Below, one piece after another: positions 38,365 to 47,883 of a stretch of DNA of 64,000 nt. The stretch is taken from the NCBI RefSeq assembly GCF_036322705.1, contig NZ_AP027270.1:2481501-2545500 (forward strand). Reading direction: 5' to 3'. A program made the translations under genes and the position numbers. The stretch's first letter is position 1. The number at the start of each line of letters is the position of its first letter. The notes beneath the pieces are model-generated. The model ran no database searches. It was not told where the DNA came from and saw only the letters and a program-made list of their open reading frames with translations. The stretch comes from Maricaulis maris (GTDB taxonomy: Bacteria; Pseudomonadota; Alphaproteobacteria; Caulobacterales; Maricaulaceae).

Positions 38365-39723
38365 TCAGGCCCGTTCGGTCTCAGCAAACCATCTGGCCGC
38401 ACCGTGCGAAAGCAGACGCCTGCAAAATCTGTGCTCGATCAACGAGCGCACCTCGGTCGCCCCGCGAACGGCAACGTCGCCTTCGGCGGAAACCGGGTTT
38501 CCCAAACCGGCGATCACCACGACCTCTCCGGCTGCGCGACCGACCAGCAGTCCGGACCGGGCCGAACCGGGAACAGCGTCGAGTATAGCGCGATCAGCCA
38601 GTCCTTCATACGTATCTCCGAGCAGGTGCCATTCAAGTTCACGCGCGCGGCCGTCGATCACGAAGCGGCCATCGAACACCGCCGTGCCGGCCTCCTCCTC
38701 GATCCAAGGACTGGGCGGCTCGCGGTCGACCCGGCCACTGACAGCGCCGCCGTCCCGGATCATCCAGACCCGCGCGCCCGGCCGCACCAGAACGCCGCAA
38801 CCCGAGGCCGGACGCCCTGCCCGGATCGCCTCGTCCAAGGGAATGAGACGCGCCCGCGACGGACTCGCCGGCTGCCCCGAGACCGCCATCACGGCCGCCT
38901 CGAGCAAGGTGAGGCGAAGCACGGTCGGCAAACGGCTCCAGTTTTCAGGCGCGAGGTCAATCGCCCCCCAGGGGTGAAGGCGCAGACAGGTTCTGGCTGC
39001 CTGCCATGCGGCGAGACGTTCGGCGTCCAGCACCGCCCGCAAGTCGGTCGCCAATGCAGCAAACCGTCCCGTATCGAAGCCCCTATCATCCAGCTGCGCG
39101 AAGGTCTGCCTCATGCGGATACGGGCATAGTGCGTGTCCTGGTTGGACGGATCCTCGATCCAGGCGGCCCCGTCAGCCTCCAGACTGGCGCGCAGATCGG
39201 CCCGGCTGACAGCGAGACAGGGCCGCACCAGCATCACCTCCCGCCCCTCCGGCCAGGCGGGGGATGGCACCCGCTCGCCCATCGCTGCTGCACTGCGCCA
39301 GCTGCCGCCGGCGGCCAGCCTCATACAGACAGTTTCAGCCTGGTCGTCGCGGGTATGTGCCAGCATGATGGCAGTCAATCGGAGCCGACGGGCTGCGCTC
39401 GCCAGAAGACGGTGGCGCGCTCGACGGGCGCGGGCCTGCAGTCCGCCCCCCCCGCGCGCCTGATCCCAGCGCAGGATGTCGCATGGCCAGCCGAGGCGGG
39501 CAGCGGTCTCCGCGACAAAGCGGGCTTCGCCCGCACTCTCCGGACGCAAACAATGATCGACGGTCAGTATGTGCAGGGCACGACCGGACTGGCGGGCCCA
39601 GCGGTTCGCGATGAGCAAGAGGGCCAGACTGTCTCCGCCGCCCGAACAGGCCAGTCCGAGCGGACCTTCGCCCGCAAGCCGGTCGAGCGCCGATGTGACG
39701 ATGTCAATGGCTGGTGCCGACAC
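38365..39723 (-). CDS. tilS: tRNA(Ile)-lysidine synthetase
   Basis: The 452-aa enzyme has the PP-loop motif SGGGDS (about residues 27-32), the AHTRDDQAETV block, and further N-type ATPase features. It modifies the wobble cytidine of tRNA-Ile(CAU) to lysidine, which is essential for reading AUA. The start is GTG 39723, 2 bp after the cpoB stop, so translation is probably coupled. Alignment of the C-terminal half with TilS_C is not clear by eye. Position between cpoB and ftsH supports the call. Confidence 0.92.
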   Translation of the reverse strand: MSAPAIDIVTSALDRLAGEGPLGLACSGGGDSLALLLIANRWARQSGRALHILTVDHCLRPESAGEARFVAETAARLGWPCDILRWDQARGGGGLQARARRARHRLLASAARRLRLTAIMLAHTRDDQAETVCMRLAAGGSWRSAAAMGERVPSPAWPEGREVMLVRPCLAVSRADLRASLEADGAAWIEDPSNQDTHYARIRMRQTFAQLDDRGFDTGRFAALATDLRAVLDAERLAAWQAARTCLRLHPWGAIDLAPENWSRLPTVLRLTLLEAAVMAVSGQPASPSRARLIPLDEAIRAGRPASGCGVLVRPGARVWMIRDGGAVSGRVDREPPSPWIEEEAGTAVFDGRFVIDGRARELEWHLLGDTYEGLADRAILDAVPGSARSGLLVGRAAGEVVVIAGLGNPVSAEGDVAVRGATEVRSLIEHRFCRRLLSHGAARWFAETERA

Positions 39724-39725
39724 GC

Positions 39726-40622
39726 CTACCGGCAGTTGGCACGAACCGATTCCCGGGCCGCGCGGGCCTGCGATGCAGGGGCGGCATCCGGGAATTGGCG
39801 ACCAAAGCGGGCCAGTGTGGCGCAGGCATCCTCGGTCCGGCCCATCCCGTGCAGCGATGCCGCCAGCCGAACCAGTGCATCGGGGGCCTTGTCGCCCTCG
39901 GGCTGGAGCCGCAACGAGGCGATATAGGCATCGGCTGCAGCGGTGAAATCGCTCCGGACATAGAAAGTCTCACCAAGCCAGTAATGGGCCTGGGCGGTCA
40001 GCGGGTGATCAGGATTGTCGGCAACAAACGTCTCGAAACCGGCCTGGGCGCCATCGAAATCGCCATCGAGCAGTCGCGCCCGGGCGGCCTCATAGACAAG
40101 GCCCGGATCAGCCGAAGCGCTGGTGGCTGCGTCGGTGGGCGTCGTCGGAGCACCACCCAGAACCCCGGTCGCGGCCGCGCGGGCCGCCGCATGGGGGTCG
40201 TTCGGGTCTGTAATGGCAAGGGCGGCGCCGTCTTCACCGGCTGCAGCGGCCGCCGGATCGATATCGTCCAAGCCTTCGCTCATCCAGGCGACGGCTTCGT
40301 CGTCGAGTGAAGGTGCCTCTGACTGACGCGCCATGGCTCGTTCATTTTCCAGCGTCTCCAGCTGCTGACGCAGCTGGCGGTTTTCAAAGCTCAGCCGCTC
40401 GGCTTCGCCGGTCAGGGCCTGGACCTGGTATTCCAGCTCATCCATGCGGCGCATCAGGGCCTCGGCGACCGGGTCGCCGGCCATGAACTGGTCTTCCAGA
40501 TTGCCGATACGCACTTCGGTGGCATCGATGCGTTCGGAAAGTTCGCGGCGCGACTGGGCCTCGGCAGGCGCGATGGCGACCAGCGAGGTAACGAGGACGG
40601 AGAGACAAATATATCTGATCAT
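39726..40622 (-). CDS. cpoB: Cell division coordinator CpoB (YbgF), tetratricopeptide protein
   Basis: The 298-aa protein has a signal peptide (cleavage near AEAQ, about residue 23), a coiled-coil region rich in Glu/Leu/Arg (about residues 25-95), an Ala/Asp-rich linker, and three C-terminal TPR units starting near AARARLLDGDFDGAQAGFETF. CpoB links the Tol-Pal system to septal peptidoglycan synthesis in the periplasm. ATG 40622 is chosen; a GTG at 40631 is possible. It follows pal after 110 bp. Confidence 0.92.
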   Translation of the reverse strand: MIRYICLSVLVTSLVAIAPAEAQSRRELSERIDATEVRIGNLEDQFMAGDPVAEALMRRMDELEYQVQALTGEAERLSFENRQLRQQLETLENERAMARQSEAPSLDDEAVAWMSEGLDDIDPAAAAAGEDGAALAITDPNDPHAAARAAATGVLGGAPTTPTDAATSASADPGLVYEAARARLLDGDFDGAQAGFETFVADNPDHPLTAQAHYWLGETFYVRSDFTAAADAYIASLRLQPEGDKAPDALVRLAASLHGMGRTEDACATLARFGRQFPDAAPASQARAARESVRANCR

Positions 40623-40676
40623 GACACCCACCTAGCGGACGAGGACGGCGAAAATACGGCCTTGCGACCGGAGAAT

Positions 40677-40713
40677 GGAAAACGCCCGCGACGGGTTTGT
40701 CACGGGCGTTTCC
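40677..40713 (-). terminator. Possible weak terminator between pal and cpoB
   Basis: Arms 40677-40688 and 40703-40713 pair almost fully (GGAAA-A-CGCCCG with CGGGCGTTTCC). On the minus strand the stem ends in a TTTT stretch inside the stem rather than after it, so it may attenuate pal transcription instead of ending it. Confidence 0.5.
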
Positions 40714-40732
40714 TGTCACAAATGCGAACGGC

Positions 40733-41257
40733 CTAGTTGGTGTAGCCGCCCACGAGCGTGGTAGTCGCATTGCGGTTGACCGCCCAGCAGGTTTCCGACG
40801 ACTGCATGCAGGTCGGACGTTCCTTGCCGTAGGAGGTCGTCGAGATCCGCGACGGATCAACGCCCTGGCTGATCAGGTAGGTGCGTGCCGCATTGGCACG
40901 ACGGGCACCAAGCGCGAGGTTGTATTCACGCGTGCCGCGCTCATCGCAATTTCCGGCGACGAGAATGCGGGTTCCCGGGTAGGAGGCGAGCCAGGCCGCC
41001 TGGCGACGCAGGGTGGCGCGGGCCTCGTCCGACAGGTCATGACGGTCCAGTCCGTAGAACACACGGTCGCCCGCAGTCGCCACAAAATGATCCGCGGAAC
41101 CGGCCATCGGCCCGGTTTCGACCGGCGGCGGGGTCTCGTCAGGCCGCTCGACCGGACGGGTATCCTGTACCGGCGGCGTATCGTCCACCGGCGGGGTCGA
41201 AGCACAAGCGGTCGCAAACGCCCCAAGCGCCGCAATAGCAAAAAGTTTGATTTTCAT
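40733..41257 (-). CDS. pal: Peptidoglycan-associated lipoprotein Pal
   Basis: The 174-aa outer-membrane lipoprotein has a lipobox ending ATAC (Cys at about residue 18), a Pro/Thr-rich linker, and an OmpA-like peptidoglycan-binding domain with the block AGNCDERGTREYNLALGARRA. It anchors the outer membrane to peptidoglycan and works with TolB. The position tolB-pal-cpoB is the usual order. The 133-bp gap to tolB is long enough for its own promoter. Confidence 0.97.
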   Translation of the reverse strand: MKIKLFAIAALGAFATACASTPPVDDTPPVQDTRPVERPDETPPPVETGPMAGSADHFVATAGDRVFYGLDRHDLSDEARATLRRQAAWLASYPGTRILVAGNCDERGTREYNLALGARRANAARTYLISQGVDPSRISTTSYGKERPTCMQSSETCWAVNRNATTTLVGGYTN

Positions 41258-41390
41258 AATGTTACACCCTCATCCAGCCCAAGCGCACACGGCCTGCGGC
41301 TTACTCCCGATCACGCAAGACGTGACGTTGTACCGACGACGGCCCCCCCAATGGTGCCGCTCACAAGACAAAACGTTACGCAGAAATTTT

Positions 41391-42752
41391 CTATTCAATC
41401 AAGGGCGACCATGCCGGATCGGAAGCCATTCCGCCGGTTGCCAGCCGCCTGAGATTGAAGCCGGCAAGGTCGACACTCCAGATTTCATATCGCGTCCCGT
41501 TCGTCCGGGACTCGCCGCGCGTGAAAAGCAGGACCCGGCCATTGGGCGACCAGGCCGGCGTATCGACGAAATACCCCTCATAGAGGATGCGCTCGATGCC
41601 GGAGCCATCTGCCCGCACGACGCCGAGCGCAAACTGGTTGCCGATCTGTTTGGTGAAGGCAATGAGGTCGCCGCGCGGAGACCAGACCGGTGTCGTATAG
41701 CGACCGGAGCCGAACGTGACCCGCTGCACATCGCTACCGTCCCGGTTCATCACATAGAGCTGCGAACCGCCGCCACGGGCCGAAGAGAACACGATCCGCT
41801 CGCCATCCGGGGCGAAAGACGGTTCGACATCATCGGCCGGGTGCTGCGTCAAGCGTTGGAGGTTTCGCGTCCGCAGGTCGAACAGGTGAATATCGTGGCC
41901 GGAGCGCGTCTCGATCGACACTGCGAGCTCGGATCCGTCAGGTGAGAAACGCGCCGACAGGCTTTGCCCCTCCGGATCGACCTGGCTGGCCGCGCCAGCA
42001 CCACCGGACGCAAACAGGGCTTCCTGGCGGCCGGTTTCTAGATTGTAGAGATAGGTCGTCGCCTGGCCATCGAGGAAGGAGACGTAGGTGATTTCCTGGG
42101 CGCTCGGGGAGTAGTTCGGCAATAGCGCCATATAGGAGCGATCGGTCAGAAAGGACGGGTTGGCGCCGTCCTGGTCCATCAGGGCCAGCTGACGGATCGG
42201 CTCACCGTCGATGCCACGACCTTCCGAGACATAGACGATACGTGTGTTGAAATAACCGGTCTCACCGGTGAGGCGCTCATAGACCGCATCGGCCAGACGG
42301 TGCGCGACCCGGCGCCAGTTCTCCGGCGCGGTGCGATATTGCAGGCCTAGCAGTTGCTCTTCCAGTCGTGTGTCCCAGAGCCGGAAACCGACCACCAGCC
42401 GTCCATCTTCCTGGATCGTGACACTGCCGACCAGCAGGGCCGATGCGTTGATCACGCGCCAGTCGGAAAACCGCGGACGCAGATCGATATTGGCGATGTC
42501 CTCGATGAAGGCGTCCTGGTCCACCGGTGCAAACAGGCCGGAGCTTGCAAGGTCATTGGCGACCACGCGAGTGATGTCCGCGCCCCGGCGAAGGGCCTCG
42601 TCGGAGGCGCCGACGAAATCGGGGACCGCGATTGGCATCGGATCGAGATTGCCCTGGGTCACATCGACCCGCAGCGGTTCCTGGGCATCAGACGCGCCGG
42701 TCCATCCAACAAGGGCGAGGACGGCAGCAAGGAGCACGAGAAGTCGGGTCAT
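41391..42752 (-). CDS. tolB: Tol-Pal system protein TolB
   Basis: The 453-aa periplasmic protein has a signal peptide (about 23 residues, ending DAQ), an N-terminal alpha/beta domain, and a C-terminal beta-propeller built of WD40-like TolB repeats (for example ARFSPDGSELAVSIETRSG, PSFAPDGERIVFSSARGG and PVWSPRGDLIAFTK). TolB shuttles between Pal and the TolQRA motor during division. Length is typical. It follows tolA after 27 bp. Confidence 0.97.
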   Translation of the reverse strand: MTRLLVLLAAVLALVGWTGASDAQEPLRVDVTQGNLDPMPIAVPDFVGASDEALRRGADITRVVANDLASSGLFAPVDQDAFIEDIANIDLRPRFSDWRVINASALLVGSVTIQEDGRLVVGFRLWDTRLEEQLLGLQYRTAPENWRRVAHRLADAVYERLTGETGYFNTRIVYVSEGRGIDGEPIRQLALMDQDGANPSFLTDRSYMALLPNYSPSAQEITYVSFLDGQATTYLYNLETGRQEALFASGGAGAASQVDPEGQSLSARFSPDGSELAVSIETRSGHDIHLFDLRTRNLQRLTQHPADDVEPSFAPDGERIVFSSARGGGSQLYVMNRDGSDVQRVTFGSGRYTTPVWSPRGDLIAFTKQIGNQFALGVVRADGSGIERILYEGYFVDTPAWSPNGRVLLFTRGESRTNGTRYEIWSVDLAGFNLRRLATGGMASDPAWSPLIE

Positions 42753-42779
42753 GGAACAGGGTCTCCGGGACGGGTGTGA

Positions 42780-43598
42780 CTAGCGACCGTATAAGGACGG
42801 CGAAAAATTGACCTCAATTTGACGCCATTGAGAATAGGCTTCCGGTGGCAGCGGGTAAGGCTGACACTCGACTGCCGCGCGCAGCGCCCGTTCGCCGGCG
42901 ACACGCAGATACGGATTGGGCGAATTGAGCACGCGTGATTGATCGACCAAACGCGGCGGCCCCGTGAGCTCGCCATTGCGGTCGAGATCGAGCACCAGTT
43001 CAACCGCCAGCTCGTCCGGCTCGGGCGCATCCAGCGACGCGCGCCAGCAGCGCGCCAGGTGCGACCGTATCAGATCCTGCAGGGTCGCGGTCATCGCCTC
43101 GCCATCGCCAACCGGGTCACGACGCGGACCCTGCTCGGAGGCCTGACCGTCGCGGGTTTCCGACACGCTGCGGGACAAATCACCCAGCAGATCATTCAGG
43201 GACGGTTCGGCGGGTTGAGCCGGTTCACGTGGACGCTCGGGACGTTGGGGTGGGACGTCCGGCGTTGTCTCGGGTTCCGGCTCGGCAGGCACGACTTCCG
43301 GCTCTTCCGGTGTCTCGGCGGGCGTCTCGACCACCTCCGGCTCGGGCTGCACCGGCTCGGGCACCGGGGCGGACTGGGTCTCGGGCTCTTCGATGAGCTC
43401 GTCAATCGTCTCGTCCGGCTCGTCTTCGACCACCGGCTCCGGTGCGGCGGCGCGGATGCTGTTTCGCTCACCCAGCGTCACCAGTTCAATCGGAACGATC
43501 GGCGACGTTTCCAGCACGGAGGCGACACGGGGCAAATAGATCAGCCCCGCGGCGATCATGCCGCCGTGAATGATGAGGGAGAGGACAAGACCACGCAC
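42780..43598 (-). CDS. tolA: TolA-like energy transducer
   Basis: The 272-aa protein has an N-terminal membrane helix (about residues 5-23), a long Pro/Glu-rich linker in place of the helical domain of enterobacterial TolA (about residues 50-135), and a C-terminal TonB/TolA-like domain with GDGEAMTATLQDLIRSHLARCW. It should carry force from TolQR to TolB/Pal. The call rests on the design and on its place between tolR and tolB; the sequence is divergent, as usual for TolA in this class. Confidence 0.88.
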   Translation of the reverse strand: MRGLVLSLIIHGGMIAAGLIYLPRVASVLETSPIVPIELVTLGERNSIRAAAPEPVVEDEPDETIDELIEEPETQSAPVPEPVQPEPEVVETPAETPEEPEVVPAEPEPETTPDVPPQRPERPREPAQPAEPSLNDLLGDLSRSVSETRDGQASEQGPRRDPVGDGEAMTATLQDLIRSHLARCWRASLDAPEPDELAVELVLDLDRNGELTGPPRLVDQSRVLNSPNPYLRVAGERALRAAVECQPYPLPPEAYSQWRQIEVNFSPSLYGR

Positions 43599-43611
43599 AG
43601 TAGAACCGCCG

Positions 43612-44046
43612 CTACCGTTCGATCGGATCGGTTACGAGACCAAGATTGGAGAAGCCGGCTGCGTTGATATTGGCCATCACCCGCGCGACATCCCCATAAG
43701 CCGCGCCGTCATCAGCCCGGATATAGATCCGCGCGTCAAAGCCCGTGCCGGCGATGGCGCGCAGGCGCGGCACAAGGTCTGACAGCGGGACTTCCGTCTC
43801 CTGCAGGTAGATCACGCCATCGGCATTCACTGTCACGGTGAGCGGCTCCTCGCCGGCCGGCAGGTTGCGGGCTTCGGTTTCCGGCAAGTTGACCGGAACA
43901 CCAACCGTCAGCAACGGCGCGGTGATCATGAACACGATCAGCAGGACCAGCATCACGTCGACGAAGGGCGTGACATTGATCTCGGCCTTCGGCTTCCAGC
44001 GGGCGCGGCCGCGACCGGATCCGCCACTATCGAGGGAAGCACCCAT
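43612..44046 (-). CDS. tolR: TolR biopolymer transport protein
   Basis: The 144-aa protein has one transmembrane helix after the block AEINVTPFVDVMLVLLIVFM, where the conserved aspartate of the ExbD/TolR proton channel lies, and a periplasmic domain. With TolQ it forms the proton-driven motor of the Tol-Pal system. ATG 44046 gives the family length; an upstream frame extension is a shadow of tolQ. It lies 4 bp after the tolQ stop. Confidence 0.96.
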   Translation of the reverse strand: MGASLDSGGSGRGRARWKPKAEINVTPFVDVMLVLLIVFMITAPLLTVGVPVNLPETEARNLPAGEEPLTVTVNADGVIYLQETEVPLSDLVPRLRAIAGTGFDARIYIRADDGAAYGDVARVMANINAAGFSNLGLVTDPIER

Positions 44047-44050
44047 CGCC

Positions 44051-44719
44051 CTAGAGCCCGTCGCGGTCGGCAAGCGCCGACAGCTCGTCAACGAAACCGT
44101 CGAGGCGCGCACCATATTTGGCGAGATTGGCGGACAAGGCATTGAAGAAGATCACTGCCGGAATGGCGGCAAGGAGGCCGAGCGCGGTAGCAAACAGGGC
44201 CTCGGCAATGCCGGGCGCGACCACTGCCAGATTGGTGTCCTGGGACGCCGCGATGGAGCGGAAGGCATTCATGATGCCCCAGACGGTCCCGAACAGGCCG
44301 ACGAAGGGGGCGGCCGACGCGATCGTGGCGAGAATGCCCAGGCCGCCCTCGGTGTTGGTCATCTGACGACCGGCTTCGGCACCGGCCGCCTTGGAGACGC
44401 GTCCGCCGGCATTGTCACCATTCCATTCCCGCAGGCCGGCAGCGAAGACACGGGAGAACGGCTCCCGCGCCGACTTGGCGAATTGGTCCGCAAGCGCATC
44501 GAGTGAGCGGCCGGACCAGAATTCACGTTCGAAATGCTTGGCCTTGCCATGCAGGCTGCGCATGTGCAGCGATTTGTCGATGGCGATGGCCCAGGACCAG
44601 ATCGACATGAAGGCGAGAATGCCCATCACGCCCTTGACCACCCAGTCCGCGCGCATGAACAGGGCATAGAAGGAGAATCCTTCCACGACTTGTGCGACCT
44701 CGACGACAGAAGACTCCAT
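44051..44719 (-). CDS. tolQ: TolQ proton channel subunit
   Basis: The 222-aa protein has three transmembrane helices, with the MotA/TolQ/ExbB core in GLFGTVWGIMNAF and AGIAEALFATALGLLAAIPAVIFFN-like segments. With TolR it converts proton flow into force on TolA for outer-membrane constriction during division. ATG 44719 fits the family start; the purine-rich AAGGGTGAG lies upstream. Here it is separated from ybgC by a SnoaL-like gene, which breaks the common ybgC-tolQ adjacency. Confidence 0.95.
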   Translation of the reverse strand: MESSVVEVAQVVEGFSFYALFMRADWVVKGVMGILAFMSIWSWAIAIDKSLHMRSLHGKAKHFEREFWSGRSLDALADQFAKSAREPFSRVFAAGLREWNGDNAGGRVSKAAGAEAGRQMTNTEGGLGILATIASAAPFVGLFGTVWGIMNAFRSIAASQDTNLAVVAPGIAEALFATALGLLAAIPAVIFFNALSANLAKYGARLDGFVDELSALADRDGL

Positions 44720-44892
44720 AACGCTCACCCTTGCGCTTCGGCGCGGCCTTTCGGCCGCCCCGATCGTGTGTTTCACAATCCGTCAAACGCCATGCAGGCT
44801 TCATGCCTGACGCGACGCGTTCCATCGCTGACAGATCCTTGACTACCGAATACGGCAAATTTCAGGAGGTGATAACCGCAAAAACTGCGCTC

Positions 44893-45561
44893 TCATCTCT
44901 CGTCATTGTGCGCGACCAGATGAGGCGCGACTTCCTCGACGACATCCCAGTGTTCGACGATCCGTCCATCTGCCAGACGAAAGAGGTCGCAGGCGCGATA
45001 GGTCACGCCATCCATCTCGAAGCATGAGAAGACGGCCACGTGCTGGCCTTCACCGACGATCTCATCGACCCCGTGATAGGTGAGGCCCGGTCGCGGGCGC
45101 CGCCGCGCGAGCAGGACGTCGTAACCCTGGGGACGACAACAGCTGCCCGGCGTGTGGCTGACGAAACGTCCCCGGTCGATGAACGCATCCGTGTGTTCAC
45201 TGCCCCCGTCGCGCACCACCATCTGGATGAAGGCATTGACCTGGGCCTTGTTCAGCCCCCCCTCCTCGGCCAGCATCCGGTCGGGCTCGCCGGATGTGGA
45301 CACGGCGCAATAGGGGCCATCCGGTTCAAAACGGGCAGACACCTGACGCTTGACGGCCATGAGACCCGCCTTGTCGCGGCGAACCATACTCATGGTCACC
45401 CAGACTTCACCACCCGCTTCAGGCTCGTGAACGACATGCATGAACATGTCGCCGCCATCCTGCAGCACGCGCGCGACATTAAAGCCGAAATTGGGAGGCG
45501 GAACCGCCGCACCGGCGGGACGCAAGCTCCGATCTTTCGGCGACTTTGAACGATGGGACAA
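44893..45561 (-). CDS. SnoaL/NTF2-like fold protein, function unknown
   Basis: The protein (222 aa from TTG 45561) ends in an NTF2-like fold of the SnoaL-type: FIDRGRFVSHTPG, the loop HGVDEIVGEGQHVAV and DLFRLADGRIVEHWDVVEEV. The first 90 residues contain a second segment (NVARVLQDGGDMFMHVVHEP) like the back half of the same fold, so it may be a partial tandem. TTG 45561 is chosen because GGGGAGGG lies 5 nt upstream; codons at 45612 and 45603 are in frame too. It interrupts the usual ybgC-tolQ order. Ligand or enzyme activity cannot be inferred. Confidence 0.72.
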   Translation of the reverse strand: MSHRSKSPKDRSLRPAGAAVPPPNFGFNVARVLQDGGDMFMHVVHEPEAGGEVWVTMSMVRRDKAGLMAVKRQVSARFEPDGPYCAVSTSGEPDRMLAEEGGLNKAQVNAFIQMVVRDGGSEHTDAFIDRGRFVSHTPGSCCRPQGYDVLLARRRPRPGLTYHGVDEIVGEGQHVAVFSCFEMDGVTYRACDLFRLADGRIVEHWDVVEEVAPHLVAHNDER

Positions 45562-45655
45562 TGACACCCTCCCCTGCAAAACAGGGGTAAAGGCCACAAA
45601 CATTACAAGCAAGTCACCTTATCGACCGGGCCGCGACTATTGCTGCGAATGCGGG

Positions 45656-46120
45656 TCATTCCTGATTGGGGCTGACCACACGACCACCCCACTTCGCCTG
45701 CATCCATGACGGCGGGCGTTTGGCCCGTCCATTTCCGTCGATACACACAGCCTGAACCGAGGCCGTTGCAACAAGATCAGAGCCCCGAAACAGCCGCTGT
45801 TCCATCATCAGCCGGGCGCCCGCCTGGGGTCTGAACTCGGTCTCGATCACCAGAACGTCGTCAACATGCGCGGCGCGGACGAACTCCACGCCCATCCGCC
45901 GGACGGCAAAGGCAAGCGGCGGCTCCATGCGCGACAACTCGGAATGATGAATGCCGCAGGCCCGCAGGCTTTCCGTACGGCCGCGCTCGAAGAAGTGCAG
46001 ATAGCGCGCATGGTAGACGACCCCGGAAAAATCAGTGTCCTCATAGTAGACACGCACCGGCAGACGATGGATGTGATCAGCGCCGAACGCGCCGGCGGCT
46101 GGCTGCAAGGCATCGGTCAT
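45656..46120 (-). CDS. ybgC: Tol-Pal associated acyl-CoA thioesterase YbgC
   Basis: The 154-aa hotdog-fold protein carries [26 protein letters not shown] with the catalytic aspartate (about residue 29), typical of YbgC. The family hydrolyses short acyl-CoA thioesters and is usually the first gene of the tol-pal cluster. ATG 46120 overlaps the ruvB stop (ATGA). This couples the recombination and tol-pal blocks in one transcription unit. Confidence 0.95.
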   Translation of the reverse strand: MTDALQPAAGAFGADHIHRLPVRVYYEDTDFSGVVYHARYLHFFERGRTESLRACGIHHSELSRMEPPLAFAVRRMGVEFVRAAHVDDVLVIETEFRPQAGARLMMEQRLFRGSDLVATASVQAVCIDGNGRAKRPPSWMQAKWGGRVVSPNQE

Positions 46121-47187
46121 TTTCCGAACAGACCTCCCGGGGCCGGAGCGCTGGCAGCCTGCGCACCGGTCTGAGGCGGCGTCAGCCCGAGATGCTGCCA
46201 GGCCCGCGCCGCCGCCAGACGGCCACGGGGCGTTCTCTGAATGAAGCCCTGCTGGATCAGGAAGGGCTCAACCACATCCTCGAGCGCATCGCGCGCCTCG
46301 GCGAGCGCGGCCGCGAGGGTTTCAACGCCGACCGGCCCGCCGCCAAAGCTTTCTGTCAGGGCTTTGAGATAGCGACGATCAAGGCTGTCGAGACCAATCT
46401 CATCAACCTCAAGGCGCTTCAAAGCCCGGTCGGCCACCGCGTCATTGATCTCCACTGCGTCCTCGGCCTCGGCAAAGTCGCGCACGCGGCGCAGCAGACG
46501 ACCCGCCACCCGGGGCGTTCCACGCGCTCGCCGCGCAATCTCTCGGGCGCCGTCCGGGGTCGCCTCGATCCCGAACTTCGCCGCCGCGCGCGTGACAATG
46601 AAACCGAGCTCGGCCTCGTCATAGAATTCGAGCCGGACCGGCACCCCGAAGCGGTCACGCAGAGGCGTCGCCAGGAGCCCCGCCCGCGTGGTTGCCCCGA
46701 CAAGGGTAAAAGGCGGCAATTCGATCCGGACCGTCCGCGCGGACGGCCCTTCCCCGATCACCAGATCAAGGCAGAAGTCCTCCATCGCCGGATAGAGGAT
46801 CTCCTCGACAGCCGGCGCGAGGCGATGGATTTCATCGATAAAGAGGACGTCGCGGGGTTCGAGATTGGTGAGGATTGCGGCCAGGTCCCCCGCCTTCGCA
46901 ATCACGGGCCCCGATGTGGCCCGGAAACCGACACCCATTTCACGGGCAACAATCTGCGCCAGTGTCGTCTTGCCAAGACCCGGCGGGCCGGACAGCAGAA
47001 CGTGATCCAGCGACTCGCCGCGCCGCCGTGCCGCTTCGACAAAGACCTTAAGGTTGGCGATTGCCGCCTTTTGGCCAACAAAGTCCGAGAAGGACAGCGG
47101 TCGCAGGGCGCGGTCACGCCCGTCGCCGGGTTGCATGTCCTGGTCAACCAGGCGGCCGCCATCTATCGGATCGAGCGCATCAGTCAT
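46117..47187 (-). CDS. ruvB: Holliday junction helicase motor RuvB
   Basis: The 356-aa AAA+ ATPase has Walker [12 protein letters not shown] (about residues 65-75), Walker B in [10 protein letters not shown], and sensor blocks ending in GATTRAGLL. It drives branch migration of Holliday junctions with RuvA. The length is typical. It overlaps ybgC by 4 bp and lies 54 bp after ruvA. Expression is probably SOS-controlled through the box upstream of ruvC. Confidence 0.98.
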   Translation of the reverse strand: MTDALDPIDGGRLVDQDMQPGDGRDRALRPLSFSDFVGQKAAIANLKVFVEAARRRGESLDHVLLSGPPGLGKTTLAQIVAREMGVGFRATSGPVIAKAGDLAAILTNLEPRDVLFIDEIHRLAPAVEEILYPAMEDFCLDLVIGEGPSARTVRIELPPFTLVGATTRAGLLATPLRDRFGVPVRLEFYDEAELGFIVTRAAAKFGIEATPDGAREIARRARGTPRVAGRLLRRVRDFAEAEDAVEINDAVADRALKRLEVDEIGLDSLDRRYLKALTESFGGGPVGVETLAAALAEARDALEDVVEPFLIQQGFIQRTPRGRLAAARAWQHLGLTPPQTGAQAASAPAPGGLFGK

Positions 47188-47241
47188 GATGGCTTGGGTC
47201 TATCGTGATCCGCTCGCCCGCGTCCACGCGGATCGTCGCCA

Positions 47242-47883
47242 TCACGGTGCGAGTTCCTTCAAGGCGAGGCGAATGACATCGCTCAGTGGCGCGTCATTAC
47301 CGCGCTCACGCAGCACCGAGGCGACCGCCTGGCGTGCCTGTCCCTCATTATAGCCGAGATTGATCAGCGCGGAGACCGCATCCTCGCGGGCGTGACTATC
47401 ACCGCCGGAGATCGGTGCAGGGGTCGCCGCGCCCTCACTGTCGAGGCCGTGGACCGGCAATCCGATCGAGAAGCTGCGTCCGACCGGCGGCGCCTTGTCT
47501 TTCAGCTCGGTTGCGATCCGAGTCGCCAACTTCGGGCCGACACCCTTGGCGCGGGCAAAGGTCGACTTGTCGCCCAGCGCCGCCGCATTGACGATCTCGC
47601 TGACCGGCACGGTATCCAGCACCGCAAACGCGGCCTTGGCACCGACACCCTGGATATTCTGGAGATGGACGAACCAGGCCCGATCAATGTCCTCGAGGAA
47701 GCCGAATAGCTTGAACGCATCCTCGCGGACATGGGTTTCGATATGCAGCACCACGTCCTGCCCGGGCTCCAGGCGGGACAATGTACGCGCACCTGCACCG
47801 ACCAGATAGCCGACGCCATTGACATCCAGAACCAGTTCATCGGCCCCGATCGCCTCGACCCGGCCCTTGAGTATACCGATCAT
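47242..47883 (-). CDS. ruvA: Holliday junction DNA-binding protein RuvA
   Basis: The 213-aa protein has an N-terminal OB-fold (MIGILKGRVEAIGADELVLDVNGVGYLV), two helix-hairpin-helix motifs (IQGVGAKAAFAVLD and AKGVGPKLATRIATEL), and a C-terminal domain III with ALINLGYNEGQARQAV that contacts RuvB. It binds four-way junctions and loads RuvB. ATG 47883 overlaps the ruvC stop (ATGA). The linker before domain III is slightly long. Confidence 0.97.
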   Translation of the reverse strand: MIGILKGRVEAIGADELVLDVNGVGYLVGAGARTLSRLEPGQDVVLHIETHVREDAFKLFGFLEDIDRAWFVHLQNIQGVGAKAAFAVLDTVPVSEIVNAAALGDKSTFARAKGVGPKLATRIATELKDKAPPVGRSFSIGLPVHGLDSEGAATPAPISGGDSHAREDAVSALINLGYNEGQARQAVASVLRERGNDAPLSDVIRLALKELAP

